Source: Pelomonas baiyunensis (GTDB taxonomy: Bacteria; Pseudomonadota; Gammaproteobacteria; Burkholderiales; Burkholderiaceae_C). From it: DNA of 64,000 nucleotides. A program made the translations under genes and the position numbers. The notes below the pieces were generated by a model. The model had not been told where the DNA came from. It was given only the letters and a program-made list of their open reading frames with translations, and did not search any database. Location: positions 1 to 64,000 of the forward strand of contig NZ_JBIGIB010000008.1 of NCBI RefSeq assembly GCF_043555935.1, in the 5' to 3' direction. Of this stretch, positions 7,914-16,654 are shown one piece after another (positions within the stretch are counted from its first letter, which is position 1; each line of letters opens with the position of its first letter).

Positions 7914-9332
7914 TCAGTACCGGTACGTGTTGGCCTTGAACGGGCCCGTCTTGCTCACGCCGATGTAGGCGGCTTGCTCGTCGGTCAGTTGCGACAGCTG
8001 CGCGTTCAGCGTGGTCAGCTGCAGCAGGGCGACCTTCTCGTCCAGGTGCTTGGGCAGCACGTACACCTTGCCGGCTTCGTAGCGTTCCTTGTGGGCGAAC
8101 AGCTCGATCTGGGCAATGGTCTGGTTGGCGAAGGAGGAGCTCATCACGTAGCTCGGGTGGCCCGTGCCGCAGCCCAGGTTCACCAGGCGGCCCTTGGCCA
8201 GCAGGATGATCTTCTTGCCGTCCGGGAAGGTGACGTGGTCCACCTGCGGCTTGATCTCGTCCCACACGCAGTTCTCGATGGACGCGACGTCGATTTCGTT
8301 ATCAAAGTGGCCGATGTTGCAGACGATGCTGTTTTCCTTCATCGCCTCCATGTGCTCGCGGCGGATGACGTTCTTGTTGCCGGTGGCGGTCACGAAGATG
8401 TCGGCCTTGTCGGCGGCGTACTCCATGGTCACCACGCGGTAGCCTTCCATGGCGGCCTGCAGCGCGCAGATGGGGTCGATCTCCGTCACCCAGACCTGGG
8501 CCGACAGCGCGCGCAGCGCCTGGGCCGAGCCCTTGCCCACGTCGCCATAACCGGCCACCACGGCGATCTTGCCGGCCACCATCACGTCGGTGGCGCGCTT
8601 GATGGCGTCCACCAGGCTTTCGCGGCAGCCGTAGAGGTTGTCGAACTTACTCTTGGTGACGCTGTCGTTGACGTTGATCGCGCGGAACTGCAGCGTGCCC
8701 TTGGCCGCCATCTCGTTCAGGCGCAGCACGCCGGTGGTGGTTTCCTCGGTCACGCCGATGATTTCGGCGGCCTTGCGGGTGTACCAGGTGCCGTCTTCGG
8801 CGATCTTCTTCTTGATCGCGGCGAACAGGATGCGCTCTTCCTCGCTGCCGGGGTTGGCCAGCACGGAGAGGTCCTTCTCGGCCTTCTGGCCCAGGTGCAT
8901 CAGCAGCGTCGCGTCGCCGCCGTCGTCCAGGATCATGTTCGGGCCTTCACCGGCCGTGCCGGCGGCGCCGAAGTCAAAGATGCGGTGCGTGTAGTCCCAG
9001 TAGTCTTCCAGCGTCTCGCCCTTGTAGGCGAACACCGGCGTGCCCTCGGCAGCCAGCGCGGCCGCGGCGTGGTCTTGGGTCGAGAAAATGTTGCACGAGG
9101 CCCAGCGCACTTGGGCGCCCAGGGCTTGCAGCGTTTCCACCAGCACGGCGGTCTGGATGGTCATGTGCAGCGAGCCGGCGACGCGGGCGCCCTTGAGCGG
9201 CTGGCTGGCGGCGTATTCCTTGCGGATGGCCATGAGCGCCGGCATTTCGTGCTCGGCGATCTTGATTTCCTTGCGGCCCCAGTCGGCGAGCGACAGGTCC
9301 TTGACGATGTGGGCGGGGAGGTTGGCGGTCAT
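7914..9332 (-). CDS. ahcY: Adenosylhomocysteinase (SAH hydrolase)
   Basis: A 472-residue NAD-dependent cytoplasmic enzyme that reversibly splits S-adenosylhomocysteine into adenosine and homocysteine, relieving inhibition of methyltransferases. The Rossmann loop GYGDVGKG is present, and the C-terminus ends PFKANTYRY as in the family. Its length fits the bacterial form with an extra insert of about 40 residues. The start at 9332 is preferred: it gives MTANLPAHIVKDL and has AAGGAG just upstream. The longer frame starting at 9452 would run through the riboswitch. It is the first gene of ahcY / small membrane gene / tlyA / metF. Confidence 0.97.
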   Translation of the reverse strand: MTANLPAHIVKDLSLADWGRKEIKIAEHEMPALMAIRKEYAASQPLKGARVAGSLHMTIQTAVLVETLQALGAQVRWASCNIFSTQDHAAAALAAEGTPVFAYKGETLEDYWDYTHRIFDFGAAGTAGEGPNMILDDGGDATLLMHLGQKAEKDLSVLANPGSEEERILFAAIKKKIAEDGTWYTRKAAEIIGVTEETTTGVLRLNEMAAKGTLQFRAINVNDSVTKSKFDNLYGCRESLVDAIKRATDVMVAGKIAVVAGYGDVGKGSAQALRALSAQVWVTEIDPICALQAAMEGYRVVTMEYAADKADIFVTATGNKNVIRREHMEAMKENSIVCNIGHFDNEIDVASIENCVWDEIKPQVDHVTFPDGKKIILLAKGRLVNLGCGTGHPSYVMSSSFANQTIAQIELFAHKERYEAGKVYVLPKHLDEKVALLQLTTLNAQLSQLTDEQAAYIGVSKTGPFKANTYRY

Positions 9333-9385
9333 GTCGGCTCCTTCAAGGGATGAAGCCGCTGACAGTCGAGATGGGGGGCTCATGG

Positions 9386-9416
9386 GCTCACCCCGACCGA
9401 AGGTCAGCGGGTGAGC
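9386..9416 (-). promoter_or_regulatory. Expression-platform hairpin of the SAH riboswitch
   Basis: On the minus strand GCTCACC (9416-9410) can pair with GGTGAGC (9392-9386), and an inner GACC/GGTC stem surrounds a short loop. The left arm of this hairpin is also the 3' strand of the riboswitch aptamer (GCGCTCACC), so the two structures exclude each other. That is the arrangement expected for ligand-controlled expression. No U-tract follows, so control is more likely translational or Rho-linked than by an intrinsic terminator. Confidence 0.5.
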
Positions 9417-9487
9417 GCGGTTGCAGTAGTCGGGTTCCGAGCCTGGCCTCAAGGGTGATGAGGTTGCAACGCTCCTCGGAAGCCGCG
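9408..9487 (-). ncRNA. S-adenosylhomocysteine (SAH) riboswitch
   Basis: On the minus strand, 75 bases or more before the ahcY start, the sequence shows the conserved blocks of the SAH aptamer in order: CCGAGGAGCGTTGCAAC, a variable hairpin, GCCAGGCTCGG, a second variable loop, and AACCGCGCTCACC (consensus AACGGCGCUCA, one difference). GAGCG near the start pairs with CGCTC near the end. This class typically turns on ahcY, metF and metH when SAH builds up, which fits the downstream operon. Confidence 0.92.
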
Positions 9488-9519
9488 AATTCTAGCGACG
9501 CCCGCCGCCGCCGTGGGGA

Positions 9520-10701
9520 TTACCCTGCGCCGCCAGGTGCCAACAAATCATCACCCAGGGCAGACACCAGCGCCGGCCGGCCCACGATCAGCGGGTCCAC
9601 GGCCCCCACGCGCTCCAGGCGGCGTTCGGCATAGGGCAGGCGGTTCAGCACAAAGCGCAGCGCGTTCAGCCGCGCGCGCTTCTTGCAGTCGCTCTTGATG
9701 ACCGTCCACGGCGCGTCCGACGTGTCGCAGTGCAGGAACATGGCTTCCTTGGCGTGCGTGTAGTCGTCCCACTTGTTCAGCGACGCCAGGTCGATGGGGC
9801 TCAACTTCCACTGCTTGAGCGGGTGCAGCTTGCGCTCCTTGAAGCGGCGGCGCTGCTCGTCACGGCTGACCGAGAACCAGAACTTGAACAGGTGGATGCC
9901 CGAGCGCACCAACTGCCGCTCGAACTCCGGCGTCTGTCGCAGGAACTCCTGGTACTCGGGCTCGCTGCAAAAGCCCATCACCCGCTCCACGCCGGCGCGG
10001 TTGTACCAACTGCGGTCGAACAGCACGATCTCGCCCGCCGTGGGCAGGTGGTTCACGTAGCGCTGGAAGTACCACTGGCCGCGCTCCACCTCGCTGGGCT
10101 TTTCCAGCGCCACGACGCGCGCACCCCGTGGGTTCAGGTGCTCCATGAAGCGCTTGATGGTGCCGCCCTTGCCGGCGGCGTCGCGCCCCTCGAACAGGAT
10201 GACGACCCGCGCACCGGTCTCCTTCACCCAGGCCTGCAGTTTCAGCAACTCCACCTGCAGCCGGTACTTCTCTTTCTCGTAGCGCTTGCGCGAGAGCAGG
10301 TTCTTGTACGGGTAGGCGCCCTGGCGCCAGCGCGGGTTGAGCGCGGTGTCGGCATCGGCTTCGGCCTCCGGCATCACCGCCTCCTCGTGCTGGCGCAGCG
10401 CGCGTCGCAGGTGGCGGCGTTCGTCGGGCGAACTGCCGTCCAGCAGTGTGGCCAGTTCTTCGGCCAGGGCTTGCGGGCCGCCTTCGCCTTGCTGGTGGCG
10501 GCGCAGCAGCTCGGCCAGCGTCTCACTTCCGACGACGTCATGGCGTGTGGTGGCACGGCTGACGCGGTGCTTCTCCAGGCTCGCGTCGTCCAGCCGGGGC
10601 GGCGTGTCGCCCGCGCTCACGCGGCGGGCAGCGGGGCGGCGGGGGCGAGCGGCAGGGCGGGCTTCAGATGCGCGGGCGGGCTTGCGGTCAAGGGTGGGCA
10701 T
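9520..10701 (-). CDS. ppk2: Polyphosphate kinase 2 family protein
   Basis: A 393-residue enzyme of the PPK2 family, which transfers phosphate between polyphosphate and nucleotides. The kinase core (about 125-375) has Walker A EGRDAAGKGG at 171-180, the following TIKRF helix, and Walker B with DRSWYNRAGVER (229-240). This pattern is typical of PPK2 class I (NDP-phosphorylating, polyphosphate-dependent) enzymes. A poorly conserved, charged N-terminal extension of about 110 residues precedes it. The start at 10701 is preferred to the upstream in-frame 10860, which would add an unrelated Ser/Arg-rich leader and overlap the upstream gene's stop. Confidence 0.93.
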   Translation of the reverse strand: MPTLDRKPARASEARPAARPRRPAARRVSAGDTPPRLDDASLEKHRVSRATTRHDVVGSETLAELLRRHQQGEGGPQALAEELATLLDGSSPDERRHLRRALRQHEEAVMPEAEADADTALNPRWRQGAYPYKNLLSRKRYEKEKYRLQVELLKLQAWVKETGARVVILFEGRDAAGKGGTIKRFMEHLNPRGARVVALEKPSEVERGQWYFQRYVNHLPTAGEIVLFDRSWYNRAGVERVMGFCSEPEYQEFLRQTPEFERQLVRSGIHLFKFWFSVSRDEQRRRFKERKLHPLKQWKLSPIDLASLNKWDDYTHAKEAMFLHCDTSDAPWTVIKSDCKKRARLNALRFVLNRLPYAERRLERVGAVDPLIVGRPALVSALGDDLLAPGGAG

Positions 10702-10771
10702 GGGCAGCAGCAGGGCATGACAGAACGATGACCATGCTGCGCGCGTGTGCCCGGCCCGGGTTTGATCCGCA

Positions 10772-11917
10772 TCAAGCAGTGACGCCCAAAAACACCGCCA
10801 TGCGGTCGATTTCCTCGGCCAGCGCCCCGGGGAACTTTTCGTCAGCCGGTGGCTGGCCACTCACGTAACCGCACTCGACGTTGAGCCTGCCGCCCTTGAC
10901 GCTGGCATTGGCCCAGCCGATGACGTCGTCGCGCCACAGCAGCGGCAGCGCGTAGTGCCCGCGCACGCGCTTGGGCGCAGGCGTGTAGGCCTCGAAGCGG
11001 TAGGGCCAGCCCCACAGCAGCTCGAACCGGCGCCGGTCCCACACCACGGGGTCGAACGGCGCCAGCAGCCGCACCTGCGCCGGAATGCGCCAGCCGCGGG
11101 TCGGGTCTTCGTCGGCGGGCCAGTACCAGTCCACGCCGTCCACGCGCGCGTGGGCCAGCCGGGCCTTGGCGCGCTCGAGCGTGGCCTTGCGCAGGTGCTG
11201 CCACTGGTGCGCGGCGTTGAACAGCATGCTGATGAGCTGTGACAGGCTGCCCGCCGGCAGCGGGGCGTACTTCTGCACCAGCACATCGGCCATGGCGTCC
11301 ATGGCGGCTTGCGGGTCGGGGTGGGGCTCGGGCGGCGTGCTGAGGCGGTAGATGCGGGTGCCGTTGTCGCGCCGCACCACGTCCAGGTGGCCGCGGTAGT
11401 GCAGGCCGTCCAGCAGTTCGGTGGAGAGCCGGCTGTTGCCGCCGAACCAGTTCTTGACCGCGCCATGGCCCAGCGCGGCGTCGACGTCGGCCGGGTGCGC
11501 GTCGCCCAGGCGCTGCACCTCGGCCAGCACGGCGCGGCCCTGCGCCCAGCGGGCGTCGTCCCACACGCGCCGGGCGGTGCGCGGGTGCATCAACGCGCGC
11601 AGCGCGGGCGTGACGAAGCCGTAGTTGATGAAGAAGTCTTCCTGCAGCGGCAGGCTGGGGTAGCGCCGCTCCAGGTCGCCCGCGCGGTAGCCCTTGACGC
11701 GATGGCGCAGCGTCAGGTCTTGGGCGCGGGCGGGCGCGCGCAGCGGGTCGGCCTGCACGAAGCCGCCCAGGCGCTCCACGGCCTGGAGCAGCGTGGTGGG
11801 CGTGAAGAGGCTGCGCGCCACGGCGTGGCGGCGCAGGGCGTGGAGGTCGACGGGCGAGGAGGGCGGGGTGGCAGGCAGAGAGGCAGGCAGAGGTGGGGCG
11901 GAGGATCGGCGCGTCAT
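10772..11917 (-). CDS. YcaQ-like winged-helix DNA glycosylase (HTH_42 family)
   Basis: A 381-residue protein of the YcaQ/AlkX family, DNA glycosylases that unhook interstrand crosslinks. The family's QxD catalytic motif appears as Q55-A56-D57 in the segment GGFVQAD. Several winged-helix units follow, and the C-terminus contains the FDPVVWDRRR region conserved in the family. The N-terminal 25 residues are Pro/Ser rich. Its start overlaps the stop of the upstream cyclase gene by 4 bp, so the two are probably translationally coupled. Confidence 0.85.
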   Translation of the reverse strand: MTRRSSAPPLPASLPATPPSSPVDLHALRRHAVARSLFTPTTLLQAVERLGGFVQADPLRAPARAQDLTLRHRVKGYRAGDLERRYPSLPLQEDFFINYGFVTPALRALMHPRTARRVWDDARWAQGRAVLAEVQRLGDAHPADVDAALGHGAVKNWFGGNSRLSTELLDGLHYRGHLDVVRRDNGTRIYRLSTPPEPHPDPQAAMDAMADVLVQKYAPLPAGSLSQLISMLFNAAHQWQHLRKATLERAKARLAHARVDGVDWYWPADEDPTRGWRIPAQVRLLAPFDPVVWDRRRFELLWGWPYRFEAYTPAPKRVRGHYALPLLWRDDVIGWANASVKGGRLNVECGYVSGQPPADEKFPGALAEEIDRMAVFLGVTA

Positions 11918-13686
11918 GACACAGGATGTACGGGAGGTACCGGAGGCGTGGGGCTGCGGGTGTAGCGGTCGGCGTCGGCCCGGCGCAGCAGGGCTTCGGT
12001 GTTCAGCCCGTCTTCGGGGTACAGGGCCACACCGAAGCGGGCCTGCACCGGCAGGCCGCCGGGCGTGCGGTCGGCGGCAGTCTGCCAGGGCACGGCGAGG
12101 GCGGCCTCCAGGTGCGCGCGGGCGGCCTCGGCGTCTGCGCGGCTGTGCACCGAATCCAGCAGCAGCACGAACTCGTCGCCCGCGAACCGGGCCACCAGGT
12201 CGCCCGCCCGCACACCGGCGCGCAGGCGCTGGCCCACCTCCTGCAGCACGGCGTCGCCCGTGGCGTGGCCGAAGCGCTGGTTCACGTCCTTCACCCCCGC
12301 CAGGTCCACGAACACCACCGCAAACGGCCCGTGGTCGCCCCGCCGGCGGCGCTGCAGGATGCGGTCTTCAATGCGGCGCAGGATGGCGCCGCGGTTGGAC
12401 AGGCCGGTGAGCTGGTCGGTGAGCAGCCGGCGCTGCATGTCGGCAAAACTGCGGGCGAGGTCGCCGAGCTCGTCGGTGCGCTGCACTTCGGGCGGTTCGT
12501 CCAGCACGCCGTCGCCCACGCGCCGCGCGGCGTCGGCCAGCGCGCGCAGTTCGCGGGTCACGACGCTCAGCACCGCCCAGCCCAGCACCAGCACGATGGC
12601 CACCCCCAGCAGCGCCAGGCCGGCGGCATGCAGCACCTGCCGCTGCACGCCGGCCAAAAAGTCAGACTGCGGCGCCGCCACGATGACTCGCCAGTCCAGC
12701 CCCAGGGCCGGGTCCAGCCGTGCGTAGCCCAGCTGGATGCGCCGGCCGGTGGCGTCGGTGAAGCTGTCGGTGTGCGGGGCGGTGCCCGGCGGCGAGGCGG
12801 CCAGGCGCTGCTGCACGGCGGCAAAGGCGGCGGCGATGAGGGCGTCTGGGCTGCGGGCGGCGTTCAGGCGCTCGGGCGTGTCGGCCCCCTGCCGCCCGAC
12901 CGGGCCGCCGCGGGACGCGCCAATCAGCTGCCCGTCGGCCTCCACCACCAGCGCCACCGCGTGCTCGCTCAGTTGCAGGCCCTGCAGCAGCGCGCTGACC
13001 TGCTGCAGCGACAGGTCCGTCGCCGCCACGCCGGCGGTGGCGCCTTGGGCATCCGGCACCCGCCGGGTGCGCGTGAGCACCAGCTCCAGCGTTTTGAAGT
13101 CGATGTACACCGGCGTCCAGTGGCTGCGCTCGGCTTGGGCCATGGCCGCCTGGTACCAGGGGCGCTCCCGGGGTTCGTACACCTTGTCTTCCACCACCGG
13201 GTTGCGCGGCGTGCCCGCAATGCCGCTGAGCCGCAGCAAGGTGCGCGGGCCTTGGCCGTCCAGGCGTTGGCGCACCTCGGCCTCGTCGTCGGTGAAGCGC
13301 CACAGGCCCAGGAAGCGGCCGTCGTGGTCGGCGTAGTAGACGTAGTGGTGCGGGTGGCGCTGCACGGAGGTGGCTTGCCACAGGCGCTGCGTGAGGGCCG
13401 TTTGCTGCGCCCGTAGATCGGTCGGCGCGGGCAGGCCGTCCGGGAAGGCGGTTTGCAGCGCGGCGTCGGCCGCGCCGACATGGTGTTGCAGCGACAGCGT
13501 GATGCGGCTCACCACCTCGGCCAGCAGTTGGTCGGACAGCGTGCTCACGGTGTCGCGCCCGGCGCGCCACGACAGGCTGCCCACCAGCGCCACCAGGGCC
13601 AGCACCAGCACGCCGTAGGGCAGGGTCAGCAGCCGGCGCAGGCTCAGGCGCGAGCTCCAGGGGGCGCGCGTCAAGGCCTGCGGCAT
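11914..13686 (-). CDS. Membrane diguanylate cyclase (Cache-HAMP-GGDEF)
   Basis: A 590-residue inner-membrane signalling protein: TM1 at about 20-38, a periplasmic Cache-type sensor (about 45-345, including the RPWYQAA signature), TM2 at about 352-376, a HAMP-like linker (377-425) and GGDEF (about 425-580). The active-site motif is AGDEF (502-506), a functional variant, and an inhibitory RxxD site lies just upstream (R493-D496). It should make cyclic di-GMP. The end is odd: after LLRRADADRY the usual tail is replaced by a proline-rich stretch. The ligand is unknown. Confidence 0.9.
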   Translation of the reverse strand: MPQALTRAPWSSRLSLRRLLTLPYGVLVLALVALVGSLSWRAGRDTVSTLSDQLLAEVVSRITLSLQHHVGAADAALQTAFPDGLPAPTDLRAQQTALTQRLWQATSVQRHPHHYVYYADHDGRFLGLWRFTDDEAEVRQRLDGQGPRTLLRLSGIAGTPRNPVVEDKVYEPRERPWYQAAMAQAERSHWTPVYIDFKTLELVLTRTRRVPDAQGATAGVAATDLSLQQVSALLQGLQLSEHAVALVVEADGQLIGASRGGPVGRQGADTPERLNAARSPDALIAAAFAAVQQRLAASPPGTAPHTDSFTDATGRRIQLGYARLDPALGLDWRVIVAAPQSDFLAGVQRQVLHAAGLALLGVAIVLVLGWAVLSVVTRELRALADAARRVGDGVLDEPPEVQRTDELGDLARSFADMQRRLLTDQLTGLSNRGAILRRIEDRILQRRRRGDHGPFAVVFVDLAGVKDVNQRFGHATGDAVLQEVGQRLRAGVRAGDLVARFAGDEFVLLLDSVHSRADAEAARAHLEAALAVPWQTAADRTPGGLPVQARFGVALYPEDGLNTEALLRRADADRYTRSPTPPVPPVHPVS

Positions 13687-13693
13687 GGGCGGC

Positions 13694-14206
13694 TCAGGCC
13701 TGCGCGGCTTCGGGTTGCGGGCCGCTGCCGGCGCCAGCGCCAGCGCCGTCCGCTGCGTGCAGCAGGGCTTCGGCCCGTTGCAGCATTTCGGCCTCGGTGC
13801 TGCAGAACTCCAGCCGGTAGCCGCAGTCTTCGTGCACCTCCAGCCAGCGGGGTTTCATGAACGCGGCGTCGTCGATCTCCGGCCCCACCAGCCACAGGCT
13901 GGCCAGTTCGGCCGGCATCACCTGCCGGCCCAGGCGCAGCAGGCCGCGGTAGGCCTGCAGCACCTCGGGCGAGGCCAGCAGGCTGCCGTGCCACCAGGTC
14001 AGCGTCAGGTAGGGCGGCGTGGGGCGCCAGTCTTGCAGCAGCCGGCCCACGGCGCGGGACATGGCAGTCACCATTTCCACGTTGAACGGCCCGGCGGCCG
14101 CGTAGCAGAGCTGGCCCGCCTGCGGCCACACCTGCAACTCGCCATGGGGCATGAAGCGCCCATGGGGCAGCTGACCGACGTGGATGCGCGGCGTGCGGGC
14201 TTGCAT
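13694..14206 (-). CDS. Hypothetical protein (170 residues)
   Basis: A soluble 170-residue protein without signal peptide or transmembrane segment. It is rich in Trp and Leu, has the recognisable segment TLTWWHGSLLASPEVLQAY, and ends in a low-complexity Gly/Ala tail. No family was recognised. The ATG at 14206 was chosen over an upstream start because the extra 13 residues look non-coding. It is encoded just ahead of the diguanylate cyclase gene (7 bp), suggesting a shared transcript, and is divergent from yajC. Confidence 0.7.
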   Translation of the reverse strand: MQARTPRIHVGQLPHGRFMPHGELQVWPQAGQLCYAAAGPFNVEMVTAMSRAVGRLLQDWRPTPPYLTLTWWHGSLLASPEVLQAYRGLLRLGRQVMPAELASLWLVGPEIDDAAFMKPRWLEVHEDCGYRLEFCSTEAEMLQRAEALLHAADGAGAGAGSGPQPEAAQA

Positions 14207-14363
14207 GGGGCCAGCATAGCGGTCGGGTGGGGTGCGGGGCGGCACTTAGAATGACGGGTTGCTTGTGGCTCGGGCGTTGGCTCGGGTGCAGCCATCGTGT
14301 GGTGTGGGCCTGTGGTTGGCCCGGCGCCCTCCTTTTTTGCTGGATTTCCTGAAGGAACGCAAC

Positions 14364-14690
14364 GTGTTTATCTCCAACGCCTACGCCCAGGGTGCCGCTG
14401 CCGCCGGCCCGGAGAACGGTCTGCTGGGCATGCTGCCCCTGGTGCTGATGTTCGTGGTGCTGTATTTCGTGATGATCCGGCCCCAGATGAAACGCCAGAA
14501 GGAGCACAAGGCCATGATCGAGGCCGTGCAAAAGGGCGACGAAGTCATCACCGCCGGCGGCCTGGTCGGCAAGATCGCCAAGCTGGGTGACAACTTCATC
14601 CACCTGGAAGTGGGCCCGGGCGTGGAAGTGCAAGTCCAGCGCAGCGCCATCACCCAGGTTCTCCCTAAAGGCAGCGTGAAGGCCGCTTGA
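14364..14690 (+). CDS. yajC: Preprotein translocase subunit YajC
   Basis: A 108-residue single-pass inner-membrane protein that associates with SecDF. The transmembrane segment is about 20-40 (LPLVLMFVVLYFVMI), followed by the family's RPQMKRQKEHK and GDEVITAGGLVGKI. The start is taken as GTG at 14364 because GAAGGA lies 7 bases upstream and the protein then begins FISNAYAQ; an upstream ATG would add an unrelated leader. The usual tgt gene does not precede it here; a divergent hypothetical gene does. Confidence 0.95.
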   Translation: MFISNAYAQGAAAAGPENGLLGMLPLVLMFVVLYFVMIRPQMKRQKEHKAMIEAVQKGDEVITAGGLVGKIAKLGDNFIHLEVGPGVEVQVQRSAITQVLPKGSVKAA

Positions 14691-14752
14691 AGTTACCGGC
14701 CTCGCGCCCACATCGGTCGGCCCACGCCTGCTGGCGCTGACAAGGACTCTCC

Positions 14753-16642
14753 ATGAACCGCTACCCGCTCTGGAAGTACGCGATCCTGCTCGTCGCGCTG
14801 CTGATCGGCACCCTGTACACCCTGCCCAACCTGTTCGGCGAAGCGCCGGCGGTGCAGGTGTCCAGTGCCAAGGTGACCGTCAAGGTCGACGCCTCCATGA
14901 CCACCCGCATCGAGGCGGCCCTGCAGCAAGCCGGCGTCAAGGCCGACTTCGTGCAGTTTGACGGTGGATCGGTCAAGGCCCGCTTTGCGGACACCGACAC
15001 CCAGCTCAAGGCCAAGGACGCCATCAGCAAGGCGCTGAACCCGGACGCGGGCGACCCGGCCTACATCGTGGCGCTGAATCTGCTGTCTCGCTCGCCCCAG
15101 TGGCTGGCCAGCCTGCACGCCAACCCGATGTACCTGGGCCTGGACTTGCGCGGCGGCGTGCACTTCCTGATGCAGGTCGACATGAAGGCGGCCCTCACCA
15201 AGAAGGCCGAGGCCCTGACCGGTGACGCGCGCACCATGCTGCGCGACAAGAACATCCGCCACGCCGGCATCAGCCGCGACGGCAACGCCGTGCTCATCGC
15301 CTTCCGCGATGCCGAGCAGCGCAACGCCGCGCTCAACCTGCTGAGCACCCAGCTGCCCGACGTTGTCTGGGCGCCGCAGGGCGAAGGCAGCGACCTGCGC
15401 CTGGTGGGCAACCTGAATCCCAAGGCCCAGGTGGCCGTGCAGGAAACCGCGCTCAAGCAAAACATCACCACGCTGCACAACCGCGTGAACGAACTGGGCG
15501 TGGCCGAGCCGGTGATTCAGCAGCAGGGCCTGGACCGCATCGTCGTTCAGCTGCCCGGCGTGCAAGACACGGCCAAGGCCAAGGACATCATCGGCCGCAC
15601 CGCCACGCTGGAACTGCGCATGGTGGACGACGGCACCGAGGCGCTGGAAGCGCTCAAGGGCAACGGCCCCGTGCCCTTCGGCACCGAGCGCTTCATCGAC
15701 CGCGGCTTCGGCCCCATCATCGTCAAGCGCCAAGTGGTGCTGACCGGTGACGCGCTGGTCGACGCGCAAACCGGCTTCGATGAAAACCACCAGCCCTCGG
15801 TGGACCTGACGCTGGACGCCAAGGGCGCCCGCATCATGAAGGACCTGTCGCGCGAGAACATCGGCAAGCGCATGGCCATCATCCTGTTCGAGAAGGGCAA
15901 GGGCGAGGTCGTGACGGCACCGGTCATCCGCAGCGAACTGAGCGGGGGGCGCATCAAGATCTCCGGCGCCATGACCACCGTGGAAGCCAACGACACCGCG
16001 CTGCTGCTGCGCGCCGGCTCGCTGGCCGCACCGATGGAAATCATCGAAGAGAAGACCATCGGCCCGAGCCTGGGCAAGGAAAACATCGAGAAGGGCATCG
16101 CCTCGGTGACCTGGGGCTTCGTGGCCGTGGCCGCCTTCATGTGCGTGTACTACCTGCTGTTCGGCGTGTTCTCGTCGCTCGCGCTGGGCTTCAACCTGCT
16201 GCTGTTGATGGCCGCGCTGTCGATGATGCAGGCCACGCTGAGCCTGCCGGGCATTGCCGCCATGGCGCTGGCGCTGGGCATGGCCATCGACTCCAACGTG
16301 CTGATCAACGAGCGCGTGCGCGAGGAACTGCGCAACGGGCTGCCGCCGCAGCAAGCCATCCACCTGGGCTACAAGCATGCGTGGGACACCATCCTGGACT
16401 CCAACGTCACCACGCTGATCGCCGGCGTGGCCCTGCTGGTGTTCGGCTCGGGCCCGATCAAGGGCTTCGCCGTGGTGCACTGCCTGGGCATCCTGACCTC
16501 GATGTTCTCGTCCGTCGTGTTCTCGCGCGGCCTGGTGAACCTCTGGTACGGCCGCCAGAAGAAGCTCAAGAGCGTGTCCATCGGTCAGGTCTGGAAGCCT
16601 GAACCCGAGGCCGAGTCGGCCGACGCTGCTGCCAAGGTCTGA
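14753..16642 (+). CDS. secD: Protein translocase subunit SecD
   Basis: A 629-residue inner-membrane protein that uses the proton gradient to help pull proteins through SecYEG. TM1 is at about 7-25, a large periplasmic region (P1, about 30-450) follows, and the last five TM segments of the RND-type domain lie between about 455 and 610. The LGLDLRGGVHFLMQVD motif and the AMALGMAIDSNVLINERVREE segment are diagnostic. It lies 62 bp after yajC and 12 bp before secF. Confidence 0.97.
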   Translation: MNRYPLWKYAILLVALLIGTLYTLPNLFGEAPAVQVSSAKVTVKVDASMTTRIEAALQQAGVKADFVQFDGGSVKARFADTDTQLKAKDAISKALNPDAGDPAYIVALNLLSRSPQWLASLHANPMYLGLDLRGGVHFLMQVDMKAALTKKAEALTGDARTMLRDKNIRHAGISRDGNAVLIAFRDAEQRNAALNLLSTQLPDVVWAPQGEGSDLRLVGNLNPKAQVAVQETALKQNITTLHNRVNELGVAEPVIQQQGLDRIVVQLPGVQDTAKAKDIIGRTATLELRMVDDGTEALEALKGNGPVPFGTERFIDRGFGPIIVKRQVVLTGDALVDAQTGFDENHQPSVDLTLDAKGARIMKDLSRENIGKRMAIILFEKGKGEVVTAPVIRSELSGGRIKISGAMTTVEANDTALLLRAGSLAAPMEIIEEKTIGPSLGKENIEKGIASVTWGFVAVAAFMCVYYLLFGVFSSLALGFNLLLLMAALSMMQATLSLPGIAAMALALGMAIDSNVLINERVREELRNGLPPQQAIHLGYKHAWDTILDSNVTTLIAGVALLVFGSGPIKGFAVVHCLGILTSMFSSVVFSRGLVNLWYGRQKKLKSVSIGQVWKPEPEAESADAAAKV

Positions 16643-16654
16643 GGAACGTAGAAC

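Noticed and set aside
9333..9452. Upstream in-frame extension of ahcY
   Set aside because: It would translate the SAH riboswitch, and the family start with its ribosome-binding site is at 9332.
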